Shown: positions 16,581 to 24,580 of the stretch, piece by piece | How the letters are laid out: each line of letters starts with the position of its first letter | Position numbering within the stretch: the stretch's first letter is position 1 | Assembly: GCA_004173185.1 (NCBI GenBank) | Contig: SEFZ01000023.1 | Location: 1-64,000, forward strand | From: Sphingomonadales bacterium | GTDB lineage: Bacteria; Pseudomonadota; Alphaproteobacteria; Sphingomonadales; Sphingomonadaceae | Length of the DNA: 64,000 bases | Reading direction: 5' to 3' | Made by a program: the position numbers and the translations under genes | Notes under the pieces: generated by a model | Told to the model about the DNA's origin: nothing | The model's database searches: none | Seen by the model: the letters and a program-made list of their open reading frames with translations, nothing else

Positions 16581-16859
16581 TTACTTTTTCTTGGGTGCCG
16601 GCTTCGCGGGCTCGCTGCCGCCCAGATGGGTCGCGGCGTAGACCGCTCCACCTACCGCTGCGGCGGCGCCCGCTGCGATCGCGGCGGCCGCGACGGGATG
16701 CTCTTTCACAGCTTCGACAGTCGCGTCGACTGCGTCACTGATCGCTACCTGCGCGGTTTCGAACAAGGACTTCGCAGTTTCCAGCGCACTATCGATCGCG
16801 CCTTCGGCTGCTGCAACGGTTTCGGTGGTGTTATCAGTGGGTGCGGTGTCGGTGACCAT
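16581..16859 (-). CDS. small alanine-rich membrane-associated protein with stress promoter
   Basis: A 92-aa protein with an acidic, helical N-terminal half (TVAAAEGAIDSALETAKSLFE), then an Ala/Gly-rich glycine-zipper-like membrane segment (PVAAAAIAAGAAAAVGGAVY) and a Lys/Pro-rich tail PAPKKK. It resembles the DUF883 type of ribosome- or membrane-associated stress proteins in layout, but I cannot assign it firmly. An EcfG-type promoter sits just upstream, which suggests control by the general stress response. Confidence 0.7.
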   Translation of the reverse strand: MVTDTAPTDNTTETVAAAEGAIDSALETAKSLFETAQVAISDAVDATVEAVKEHPVAAAAIAAGAAAAVGGAVYAATHLGGSEPAKPAPKKK

Positions 16860-16891
16860 GGTAGAATTCCCTTCCAGAATGACTGGAAATC

Positions 16892-16916
16892 AACTCCACC
16901 ATGGCCCGCCGGTTCC
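16892..16916 (-). promoter_or_regulatory. EcfG-type general stress promoter
   Basis: Read on the minus strand: GGAAC, 17 nt, GTT. This matches the alphaproteobacterial EcfG (sigma-EcfG) pattern GGAAC-N16/17-GTT. It lies 33 nt upstream of the start codon of the 92-aa gene. Confidence 0.6.
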
Positions 16917-16931
16917 GTTACGTGCCCGTGA

Positions 16932-17414
16932 TTACAGCTTACCGAGCATATAATCAGCCGAGCTGACGTCGAATTGGCCCGGAGCCTCGACGTTGAGCTG
17001 CTCGACCACGCCATCATTGACCACCATCGAGAAGCGCTGGCCGCGATTGCCCATGCCGAACTTCGACCCGTCCATCGTGAGGCCAACTGCCTCCGGGAAC
17101 GCGCCATTGCCGTCTGCGAGCATCGTCACCTTGCCTTCGACGCCCGATGCCTTGCCCCATGCGCCCATCACGAACGCGTCGTTGACGGCGGTGCAGGCGA
17201 TCTCGTCCACACCCTTGGCCTTCAGCTCATCGGCCTTTTCGACGAAGCCCGGCAGGTGCTTGGCCGAGCAAGTCGGGGTGAATGCACCGGGGACCGAAAA
17301 GATAGCGACCTTGCGGCCCGCGAAATATTCCTCCGAACCGACCGGCTCAGGGCCAGCTTCGGTCACCTTGATGAACGTCGTGCTCGGAATGCGTTCGCCA
17401 ACCTGGATCGTCAT
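16932..17414 (-). CDS. peroxiredoxin of the Prx5 type
   Basis: A 160-aa thiol peroxidase that reduces hydrogen and organic peroxides. The peroxidatic cysteine is in VPGAFTPTCSAKHLPGF, the hallmark of the Prx5 group (PxxxTxxC), and the later RFSMVVNDGVVEQLNVE also fits. It has a single conserved cysteine at the active site plus one in IACTAVND. The electron donor, glutaredoxin or thioredoxin, is not readable. It lies beside a stress-regulated gene on the same strand. Confidence 0.92.
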   Translation of the reverse strand: MTIQVGERIPSTTFIKVTEAGPEPVGSEEYFAGRKVAIFSVPGAFTPTCSAKHLPGFVEKADELKAKGVDEIACTAVNDAFVMGAWGKASGVEGKVTMLADGNGAFPEAVGLTMDGSKFGMGNRGQRFSMVVNDGVVEQLNVEAPGQFDVSSADYMLGKL

Positions 17415-17513
17415 ATCAGTCTCTCCTCAAAAATACTTGTAGCTCCAATCGGCATGCGCGACGGCTTTTTCAAGCGTGGCGGAGCCGAAACGAGGCGAGT
17501 AAGTTGTTGAGCA

Positions 17514-18074
17514 ATGGATTCGCCACCTTTCCTCACCGGACAATTCCTACTCGCGATGCCCGGCATCGGCGATCCCCGCTTCGAACGCGCCGTCATCGCG
17601 ATGTGCGCGCATGACGATGAGGGCGCGCTGGGCATCGGAATCGGCGAGACGATCGAAGGGCTGAGCCTCCACGATCTCTTCCGCCAGTTCGATATCGAGC
17701 CCGGCGATGCGCCCGACGCGGCGGTGCATTTCGGCGGACCGGTCGAGCCCCGGCGCGGCTTCGTGCTGCATTCTACCGATTGGGACGGGCAGGACACGGT
17801 CGACGTCGGCGGGCGCTGGGCGCTCTCGGGCACGATCGACGTGCTGCGCGCGATTGCCGAGGGGAAGGGGCCTAGCCAATGGCTGGTCGCGCTCGGCTAT
17901 GCTGGCTGGGGCGAAGGGCAGCTCGATGCCGAAATGACCCGGCATGGCTGGTTCAACACCGAATCGACGCCCGGCTTGCTGTACGATGTCGATGCCGAGG
18001 ATCGCTGGGTCGTCGGCTTCGCAGGCGCGGGGATCGATCCCCGGATGCTGGCGAACAGCGCGGGAACCGCCTGA
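17514..18074 (+). CDS. YqgE/AlgH family protein (UPF0301)
   Basis: A 186-aa protein of the YqgE/AlgH family, widespread in Proteobacteria and of unsettled molecular function. It starts with FLTGQFLLAMPGIGDPRFERAVIAMCAHDDEGALGI and carries HFGGPVEPRRGFVLHS and the central GYAGWGEGQLDAEM, all family signatures. The length is normal. No strong ribosome binding site precedes the ATG. The gene ends about 60 nt before the next gene, with a LacI-type operator between them. Confidence 0.92.
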   Translation: MDSPPFLTGQFLLAMPGIGDPRFERAVIAMCAHDDEGALGIGIGETIEGLSLHDLFRQFDIEPGDAPDAAVHFGGPVEPRRGFVLHSTDWDGQDTVDVGGRWALSGTIDVLRAIAEGKGPSQWLVALGYAGWGEGQLDAEMTRHGWFNTESTPGLLYDVDAEDRWVVGFAGAGIDPRMLANSAGTA

Positions 18075-18099
18075 AAAATACCCTCTCGCATTTGTACGA

Positions 18100-18111
18100 G
18101 TTAGCGCTAAC
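18100..18111. promoter_or_regulatory. LacI-family operator (perfect palindrome)
   Basis: GTTAGCGCTAAC is a perfect 12-bp palindrome with the central CG typical of LacI-family sites. It lies 27 nt before the start of the secreted beta-propeller gene. A one-mismatch relative occurs at 50465-50476. Confidence 0.6.
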
Positions 18112-18137
18112 ATTCTGCCAAAATAGCAGGAGGGGAT

Positions 18138-19646
18138 ATGAGGCATTTGCTTGCCGCGCTGGCGCTGTTCGCCGCGCCCGCCACCGCGCAGACGGTTGGC
18201 GTGTTCCAGAACCATGCCGATATCGGGGAGGTCTACACGCCCGGCAGCGTGACGCATGCCGATGGCAGCTACCGGATCACCGCGAGCGGCGCGAATATCT
18301 GGGGCACGAAGGACGCGTTCCATTATGCCTGGACGCAGAAGTCGGGCGATTTCCACATCGCCGCCGACATCGCCTGGGAAGGCAAGGGCGTTGATTCACA
18401 CCGCAAGGCCGGGCTGATGATCCGCCAGAATGCCACGCCCGGATCGCCTTATGCCGATGTGATGGTACATGGCGATGGGATGACCGCGCTGCAATATCGC
18501 GAGGTTCAGGACGGGCCGACCTGGCAGATCATCTCCGCCGTCTCGCACCCCAAGCGGGTGCGGCTGGAGCGCGAAGGCGATTATGTGTGGTTCTCGGTCG
18601 CGGGCGCGGACGGCGTGCTGCGCCATGCCGGCGGCAATTACCGGATCGCGTTTCAGGCACCCTATATGGTCGGCCTCGGCGTCTCTGCGCATAATGACAG
18701 CGTCACCGAAACCGCGACCTTCTCAAACGTCGAGATGAAAGTGCCGAGCCTCGCTTACGTGCCGGACACGGGATACCCGGCGAAGGTCGAGAGCAGTCTT
18801 GAGGTGATGGAGGTAAGCGGCATCCAGAGCCGCCGGATCGTGCGCACCTTCGATGGCAAGATCGAAGCGCCCAATTGGACACGCGATGGCAAGGCATTGC
18901 TCTACAATGGCAGCGGCAAGATCTGGCGCGTGCCGGTCGAGGGTGGCGAACCGGTGGCGATCGATACCGGCAAGCACATCAAGAACAATAATGACCACGG
19001 CATCTCGCCCGATGGCACGCAATTGATCATCTCGGATCAGATCGAGGCGGATAATCTCTCGCGGATATTCGTGCTGCCGATCGGTGGCGCTGCGACCCCC
19101 AAATTGGTCTCCAGCTATCCCGATGCGCGGTCTTACTGGCATGGCTGGTCGCCCGACGGGAAGACGGTCGCCTATGTCTATGTCCACACCACCAACGGCG
19201 CGTACGACATCTACACGCGCAACATCGACGGTACGGATGAGAAGCCGCTGATCGTCGGGCCGGGGGTGGACGATGGCCCCGAATATTCGCCCGATGGCAA
19301 ATATATCTATTTCAACTCGACCCGCAGCGGCGCGATGCAGATCTGGCGCGCTAACGCCGATGGCTCGAACCCCGAGCAGCTTACGCACGACCCCAATTTC
19401 CGCGACTGGTTCCCGCATTTCTCGCCCGACGGGAAATGGATCGTGTTCATCTCGTTCGGACTCGATGTCGCGCTGACCGATCATCCGCCGAACCGCGATG
19501 TGATCCTGCGCATCATGCCGGCGGACGGCAGTGCGCCGCCCAAGGTGCTGACGCGACTGTTCGGTGGGCAGGGGACAATCAACGTGCCGAGCTGGTCGCC
19601 GGATGGGAAATCGATCGCGTTCGTGAGCTATCGGATGGTGCGCTGA
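18138..19646 (+). CDS. secreted PD40 beta-propeller protein with DUF1349-like N-terminal domain
   Basis: A 502-aa exported protein. Signal peptide MRHLLAALALFAAPATAQ; residues about 25-205 resemble the DUF1349 concanavalin-like fold (GDFHIAADIAWEGKGVDSHRKAGLMIR); the rest is a TolB-like propeller with repeated SPDGK motifs (YSPDGKYIYFNSTRSGAMQIW). Such proteins accompany carbohydrate-use loci and may bind glycans; no catalytic site is evident. AGGAGGGGAT is a strong ribosome binding site. The LacI-type palindrome upstream supports sugar-linked control. Confidence 0.8.
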   Translation: MRHLLAALALFAAPATAQTVGVFQNHADIGEVYTPGSVTHADGSYRITASGANIWGTKDAFHYAWTQKSGDFHIAADIAWEGKGVDSHRKAGLMIRQNATPGSPYADVMVHGDGMTALQYREVQDGPTWQIISAVSHPKRVRLEREGDYVWFSVAGADGVLRHAGGNYRIAFQAPYMVGLGVSAHNDSVTETATFSNVEMKVPSLAYVPDTGYPAKVESSLEVMEVSGIQSRRIVRTFDGKIEAPNWTRDGKALLYNGSGKIWRVPVEGGEPVAIDTGKHIKNNNDHGISPDGTQLIISDQIEADNLSRIFVLPIGGAATPKLVSSYPDARSYWHGWSPDGKTVAYVYVHTTNGAYDIYTRNIDGTDEKPLIVGPGVDDGPEYSPDGKYIYFNSTRSGAMQIWRANADGSNPEQLTHDPNFRDWFPHFSPDGKWIVFISFGLDVALTDHPPNRDVILRIMPADGSAPPKVLTRLFGGQGTINVPSWSPDGKSIAFVSYRMVR

Positions 19647-19654
19647 TAAGCCTC

Positions 19655-19674
19655 ATATAAAGATATCTTTATAT
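19655..19674. promoter_or_regulatory. 20-bp palindromic operator upstream of ahcY (SahR-like)
   Basis: ATATAAAGATATCTTTATAT is a perfect palindrome, 99 nt before the ahcY start. SahR, an ArsR-family regulator described in Proteobacteria, controls SAM-cycle genes including ahcY; this site is its most plausible counterpart here. The assignment is inference from position and type. Confidence 0.6.
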
Positions 19675-19772
19675 CTCACTTGCGCTGGATCGGCGAAGCC
19701 TGTATCGGGCCTCGCAGATGATCGCTGGGCATGTGCCGCGATCCGCAATTCTATGCCAATGGAGACCAGTCA

Positions 19773-21191
19773 GTGGCTACCGTGCTCGACAAGAAGAACG
19801 ACTATGTGATCGCGGACATCGCGCTCGCCGATTTCGGCCGCAAGGAAATCGAGATCGCTGAGACCGAAATGCCGGGCCTCATGTCGCTGCGCAGCGAATT
19901 CGGCGCAACGCAGCCGCTCAAGGGCGCGCGCGTCACCGGTTCGCTCCACATGACGATCCAGACCGCCGTGCTGATCGAGACGCTGACCGCGCTCGGCGCG
20001 GATGTCCGCTGGGCGACCTGCAACATCTTCTCGACCCAGGATCACGCTGCTGCTGCAATCGCCGCGACCGGCGTGCCGGTGTTCGCCGTGAAGGGCGAGA
20101 GCCTGGCCGATTATTGGGACTATGTTGGCGACATCTTCACCTGGGACGGTGAAGTCGAAGGTCAGACCTCGAACATCATCCTCGACGATGGCGGCGACGC
20201 CACGATGTTCGCACTTTGGGGTGCGAAGCTCGAAGCCGGCCACACGATGCCCGAGCCCGAGAATGAGGAAGAAGTCGAGATGCAGCGCGCGCTCAAGGCG
20301 TTCATCGCCAAGAAGCCGGGCTATCTGACCGAGACCGTCAAGAACCTGAAGGGCGTTTCGGAAGAGACCACCACCGGCGTGCACCGCCTGTACGAGATCG
20401 CAAAGAAGGGCGAACTGCCTTTCCCCGCGATCAACGTGAATGACTCGGTGACGAAGTCGAAGTTCGACAACCTTTATGGCTGCAAGGAATCGCTGGTCGA
20501 CGCGATCCGTCGCGCTACCGACGTGATGCTCGCCGGCAAGGTCGCTTGCGTCGCCGGTTTCGGCGATGTCGGCAAGGGTTCGGCCCAGTCGCTCCGCAAC
20601 GGCGGCGCGCGCGTGATGGTCACCGAAGTCGATCCGATCTGCGCATTGCAGGCGGCGATGGAAGGCTTTGAAGTCGTGACGATGGAAGAGGCCGTGAAGC
20701 GCGCGGACATCTTCTGCACCGCGACCGGCAATGCCGACGTCATCACCGCAGAGCATATGGCTGCGATGAAGCCGATGAGCATCGTCTGCAACATCGGTCA
20801 CTTCGACAGCGAGATCCAGATCGCGGCTCTCTCGAACTATGAGTGGGACGAAGTGAAGCCGGGCACCGATCTGGTGAAGTTCCCCGATGGCAAGCAGATC
20901 ATCATCCTCGCCAAGGGCCGCCTGGTGAACCTCGGCTGCGCCACCGGCCATCCGTCGTTCGTGATGTCGGCTTCGTTCACCAACCAGACGCTCGCGCAGA
21001 TCGAGCTTTGGACCAAGGGTGAGCAGTATGAGAACCGCGTCTACGTGCTCCCGAAGCACCTCGACGAGAAGGTCGCGGCGCTGCACCTCGAGAAGCTCGG
21101 CGTTCAGCTCTCGCAGCTGACCCCGAAGCAGGCCGGTTACATCGGCGTGCCGGTTGAAGGTCCGTTCAAGCCGGATCACTACCGCTACTAA
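19773..21191 (+). CDS. ahcY: adenosylhomocysteinase
   Basis: Hydrolyses S-adenosylhomocysteine to homocysteine and adenosine, removing the product inhibitor of methyltransferases. The 472 aa show the substrate domain ([21 protein letters not shown]), the bacterial insertion around [19 protein letters not shown], the NAD-binding [13 protein letters not shown] and the C-terminal KPDHYRY. GTG at 19773 follows GGAGA by 7 nt and yields the family N-terminus; the ORF-track start at 19731 has no support. A palindromic operator lies upstream. I looked for an SAH riboswitch in the leader and did not find one. Confidence 0.97.
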   Translation: MATVLDKKNDYVIADIALADFGRKEIEIAETEMPGLMSLRSEFGATQPLKGARVTGSLHMTIQTAVLIETLTALGADVRWATCNIFSTQDHAAAAIAATGVPVFAVKGESLADYWDYVGDIFTWDGEVEGQTSNIILDDGGDATMFALWGAKLEAGHTMPEPENEEEVEMQRALKAFIAKKPGYLTETVKNLKGVSEETTTGVHRLYEIAKKGELPFPAINVNDSVTKSKFDNLYGCKESLVDAIRRATDVMLAGKVACVAGFGDVGKGSAQSLRNGGARVMVTEVDPICALQAAMEGFEVVTMEEAVKRADIFCTATGNADVITAEHMAAMKPMSIVCNIGHFDSEIQIAALSNYEWDEVKPGTDLVKFPDGKQIIILAKGRLVNLGCATGHPSFVMSASFTNQTLAQIELWTKGEQYENRVYVLPKHLDEKVAALHLEKLGVQLSQLTPKQAGYIGVPVEGPFKPDHYRY

Positions 21192-21216
21192 ATCCTGCGT
21201 CTTGCGCAGTTGAAGG

Positions 21217-21249
21217 GGCCGCGTTTCCGAAAGGAGACGCGGCCTTTTT
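21217..21249 (+). terminator. terminator of ahcY
   Basis: A 12-bp stem (GGCCGCGTTTCC / GGAGACGCGGCC, one G-U pair), GAAA loop, then TTTTT. Confidence 0.9.
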
Positions 21250-21252
21250 CTG

Positions 21253-21294
21253 TTAGCTCCCCTCCCTGAAAGGGAGGGGTTGGGGGTGGGTGGA
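21253..21294. repeat. 42-bp terminal inverted repeat, left copy
   Basis: Reverse complement of 21666-21707 with two differences. It contains an internal hairpin CCCCTCCC-TGAA-AGGGAGGGG and supplies the last codons and the stop codon of the DUF559 gene. Confidence 0.8.
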
Positions 21295-21633
21295 CGCCCG
21301 CGATACCGCTGCAAGAATTTCCTTCATCACCCCGTCTACATTCGACAGTACATCGTAATTTGAGAAGCGAAGTACCTGCCAGCCATCTTCCACAAGATAT
21401 GCGGTGCGCAAGGCATCTGCTTCGATTTGCCGGTAGTGTTGCCCACCGTCGATCTCGATAGCGATACGAAGAGACCGACAGGCAAAGTCGAGAATGAAAT
21501 GGCTTACAACTAGCTGGCGGGTGAACCGCGGACGGACTGTACGCAAATATTCCCAAAGGCGGCGTTCTGCATCCGTGCTTCCACTTCTGAGCGCGCGAGC
21601 GGCTGCTTTCAGTTCGGGCGGGATGCGTTGCAT
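21253..21633 (-). CDS. DUF559 endonuclease-domain protein
   Basis: A 126-aa protein of the DUF559 family, related to Vsr-type PD-(D/E)XK nucleases. Visible signatures: AERRLWEYLR, FTRQLVVSHFILDFACRSLRIAIEIDGGQHY (acidic and Glu-x-Asp active-site region) and DGWQVLRFSNYDVL. Activity is unproven for the family. ATG at 21633 is preferred over the ORF-track start at 21792, whose extra part is translated repeat. The C-terminal tail THPQPLPFREGS is encoded by the flanking repeat, so gene and repeat are physically one unit. The ribosome binding site is poor. Confidence 0.8.
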   Translation of the reverse strand: MQRIPPELKAAARALRSGSTDAERRLWEYLRTVRPRFTRQLVVSHFILDFACRSLRIAIEIDGGQHYRQIEADALRTAYLVEDGWQVLRFSNYDVLSNVDGVMKEILAAVSRASTHPQPLPFREGS

Positions 21634-21665
21634 GGGCTCACAAGTATCCGAACGTGTTGCGGGCT

Positions 21666-21707
21666 TCCACCCACCCCCAGCCCCTCCCTTCCAGGGAGGG
21701 GAGCTAA
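21666..21707. repeat. 42-bp terminal inverted repeat, right copy
   Basis: Starts TCCACCCACCCCCAGCCCCT and ends AGGGAGGGGAGCTAA. It mirrors the left copy at 21253-21294 and lies 33 nt upstream of the DUF559 start. No target-site duplication is evident outside the pair. Confidence 0.8.
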
Positions 21708-21797
21708 TTGGCGCTGGCGTCGCAATCATCTTCCCGCAGCGCATGGCTTTGCCTAAGGACGGGGGATGACCAGTAATACTGGCCGCGAGCACGTGGC

Positions 21798-24134
21798 TTG
21801 ATCCTTATTTCGCAAAGCTCGGCGGCGCTGGCCGGTGTGGCGTTGGCGTTGCTTGTCATCGGCGCGACCTGGGCGCTGTGGACGGGCTTGCGTGCGCGTG
21901 CCGATGCGGCGGCGATGGCGGAGGATAACACCCGTTTCTCGACGCTGGTTTCGGGTTCGCCGGCACAGGCGATGATCGTCCGCGCCGATGGGCGGATCGA
22001 ATTACCGCGTCGGCTGGCCGATTGGCTGGGGCTGCAGCAAATTCCGCGCGAACTCGATGCGCTGGCGGGCGGCGAGGGCGGGCTGATGCCCGAGGATGCC
22101 GATACGCTCGCGGTGCATGTTGCCGCCGCGCAGAAAGCGGGCAAGCCGTTCAGCCTGTCGGTGCGCGCCAAGGGTTCGGAGCGGGCGTTGCTCGTTGTCG
22201 GCGAGCGGGCGCATGAGGCGCTCAATACGCCGGGCGGCGTGGTGCTCTGGTTCCTCGACGCAACCGAGAGTCAGGACGAGATCAATCGGCTCCAGCGCGG
22301 CAGCACCCGGCTGCGCGCCGCGTTCGATGCGCTCACTGCGCTGATCGAGGCGGCGCCGATGCCGATGTGGTATCGCGGGCCTGATCTCAAATTGCTGATG
22401 GTCAATTCGGCTTATGTGGCTGCGGTCGAGGGTAGCGACAGCGAGGATGTCGTCGCGCGCGGGCTCGAACTGGTCGAGGGCGCAGGGCTGGGCGGGCCGC
22501 TGGCCAATGCCGCGATCGCCCGCGACACCGGCGAGCCCCAGACCGCCGCGATGCCCGCGACGATCGGCGGCACGCGGCGGATGCTGCGGCTGCATGACGT
22601 GCCACTGCCGACCGGCGGCGTGGCGGGCTTTGCGGTCGATATCGAGGATCTGGAACAGGCGCGCGGCGGCCTCAAGCGCTTCGGCGATGCCCAGCGCGCG
22701 ATGCTCGATCGGGCATCGGCGGGCGTGGCGCAATTTGGCCCCGATCGCGGCCTGATCTTCTGCAACCAGCCGTTCCGCCGCATGTTCGCGATGCGCAATG
22801 AGTGGCTGTCCGACCGTCCCGAATTCGATCGCGTGATCGAGCGGATGCGCGAAGCCAAGCGCTTGCCCGAGACGCGCGACTTCCCGGCATGGAAGGCCGA
22901 ACGCCGCGAATGGTTCACCGCGCCCGAGGCGGTCGAGGAAAACTGGCACGTCGGCGCCACGCATCTGCGCGTCGTCGCCCAGCCGATGCCCGAGGGTGGC
23001 TTGCTGCTGCTGTTCGAGGATCGCACCCAGCAATTCCAGCTCCAGCGCGAGCATGGCGAGATGCAGCAGGTCCGCACCGCGACGCTGGACAGTCTTGCCG
23101 AAGCCGTGGGCGTGTTCGGCAAGGGGCGGCTCCAGCTGTGGAACCGCAAGTTCCGCCAGGTCTGGGGCTTTGAGGATCCCTTCCTCGATTCGCATCCGCA
23201 GATATTGGCGCTGGTGAAGGCGGCGGGGCCGAAGCTCGCCAATCCGGCCAAGGCCGATGTGATCGGCGATCTGGTCCGGCTCGCTTCGCAGGATCGCCAG
23301 CAGCGCGGGGCGAGCATCGTGTTCGCCGATGGCCGCCATTTCGATTTGAACGCAGTGCCTCTGCCCGATGGCAATGCGCTGGTGACGATGCTCGACGTGA
23401 CCGATCAGCACCGGGTCGAGCGTGCGCTGCGCGACCGCAACGACGCGCTGGAGGCCGCTGACCGGGTGAAGACCAGCTTCGTCGCCAATATGAGCTATGA
23501 ACTGCGCACGCCGCTGACGTCGATCAAGGGCTTTACCGAGATGCTGCATGGCGGCTTTGCGGGGAAACTCAGCGAGAGCGGGACCGAATATTCGGAGGCG
23601 ATCCTCGTCTCGGTCGAGCGGCTGGGCGCGCTGATCGACGATGTGCTCGATCTCACGCAGAGCGAAGACGCCACGCTGGAGAAAAGCGCGGTCGATATCG
23701 AGATGATCGCGCAAGGCGCCGCTGAAGCCATCGCGCCGCTCGCCAAGGAAAAGGCGATCGACCTGGTCGTGGAGAATGCCGGGAGCGCAGGCATCGTATC
23801 GGGCGATGCGCGGCGGTTGCGGCAAATTATCGAGCATCTGCTGCGCCATGCAGTGGCGGGCACGCCCTCGCAGGGTCGCGTGCTGCTGCATCTCGATGGC
23901 AATGCCAAGGTCGCGCGGATCATCGTATCGGATGACGGCCCGGGGATGAGCGCGGAAGCTGCGGCCAGCGCGTTCGATCGGTTCGCCCAGGGCGGCGGGC
24001 GCAATGCCGAGCGCGCGCTTGGGCTGGGGCTTCCGCTGGCGAAGCAATTCGTCGAGGCGCATGGCGGCCGGATCGAACTGATTTCCGAGCGCGGCGAGGG
24101 CACGCTGATCACCGTGGAATTGCCGCGGGGATGA
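21798..24134 (+). CDS. divL: DivL-type tyrosine pseudo-histidine kinase
   Basis: A 778-aa sensor-kinase-like protein with an N-terminal membrane helix (LAGVALALLVIGATWALW), several PAS-like domains to about residue 540, a dimerisation helix and a C-terminal ATPase fold. The phosphoacceptor motif reads NMSYELRTPL, with Tyr567 where histidine kinases have His, the defining feature of Caulobacter DivL. The N-box is also altered (EHLLRHAV), while G1 (DDGPGMS) and G2 (GLGLPLAK) remain. DivL acts with CckA and DivK in CtrA cell-cycle control. TTG start; tsaE overlaps by 4 nt. Confidence 0.88.
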   Translation: MILISQSSAALAGVALALLVIGATWALWTGLRARADAAAMAEDNTRFSTLVSGSPAQAMIVRADGRIELPRRLADWLGLQQIPRELDALAGGEGGLMPEDADTLAVHVAAAQKAGKPFSLSVRAKGSERALLVVGERAHEALNTPGGVVLWFLDATESQDEINRLQRGSTRLRAAFDALTALIEAAPMPMWYRGPDLKLLMVNSAYVAAVEGSDSEDVVARGLELVEGAGLGGPLANAAIARDTGEPQTAAMPATIGGTRRMLRLHDVPLPTGGVAGFAVDIEDLEQARGGLKRFGDAQRAMLDRASAGVAQFGPDRGLIFCNQPFRRMFAMRNEWLSDRPEFDRVIERMREAKRLPETRDFPAWKAERREWFTAPEAVEENWHVGATHLRVVAQPMPEGGLLLLFEDRTQQFQLQREHGEMQQVRTATLDSLAEAVGVFGKGRLQLWNRKFRQVWGFEDPFLDSHPQILALVKAAGPKLANPAKADVIGDLVRLASQDRQQRGASIVFADGRHFDLNAVPLPDGNALVTMLDVTDQHRVERALRDRNDALEAADRVKTSFVANMSYELRTPLTSIKGFTEMLHGGFAGKLSESGTEYSEAILVSVERLGALIDDVLDLTQSEDATLEKSAVDIEMIAQGAAEAIAPLAKEKAIDLVVENAGSAGIVSGDARRLRQIIEHLLRHAVAGTPSQGRVLLHLDGNAKVARIIVSDDGPGMSAEAAASAFDRFAQGGGRNAERALGLGLPLAKQFVEAHGGRIELISERGEGTLITVELPRG

Positions 24135-24580
24135 TCCTGTCCGATCCGCAGGCATCGCATGTCCTCGGCGAGCGCCTCGCAGCGCTGGCCCAACCCGGCG
24201 ACGTCATCGCGCTCTCCGGCGAACTCGGCGCGGGCAAGACCAGCATCGCGCGCGGCCTGCTCGCGGCCCTCGGTCTCGAAGGCGAAGCGCCGTCGCCCAG
24301 CTTCGCGATCGTCCAGCCTTATGAGCCGCCCGAAGTCCGCTTTCCCGTGCTGCATGTCGATCTCTACCGGATCGAGCATCCGGACGAGACCGAGGAACTG
24401 GGCCTCGACGATGCCCGCGCCGATTCGCTGCTGATCGTCGAATGGCCCGAGCGGCTGGGCGATGCGGCATGGTCCGATGCGCTGTGGTTGTCCCTGGAAG
24501 TTACACCGGATGGCGCGCGGGAGTTGACAGCGAGGGTGCCGGCGGCATGGAGAGAGCGATGGTCCCAAATCCTCCGATGA
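24131..24580 (+). CDS. tsaE: tRNA t6A biosynthesis ATPase TsaE
   Basis: A 149-aa ATPase needed, with TsaB, TsaC and TsaD, for the threonylcarbamoyl-adenosine modification of ANN-decoding tRNAs. It has Walker A (GELGAGKTSIARG), the family motif SPSFAIVQPYE and HVDLYRIEHPDETEELGLDD. The start overlaps the divL stop as ATGA and the end overlaps the next gene in the same way. This is translational coupling within an operon. Confidence 0.94.
   Translation: MILSDPQASHVLGERLAALAQPGDVIALSGELGAGKTSIARGLLAALGLEGEAPSPSFAIVQPYEPPEVRFPVLHVDLYRIEHPDETEELGLDDARADSLLIVEWPERLGDAAWSDALWLSLEVTPDGARELTARVPAAWRERWSQILR

Noticed and set aside
19675-19772. Possible SAH or SAM riboswitch in the ahcY leader
   Set aside because: I could not find the conserved core of any such riboswitch; the palindrome upstream explains regulation better.
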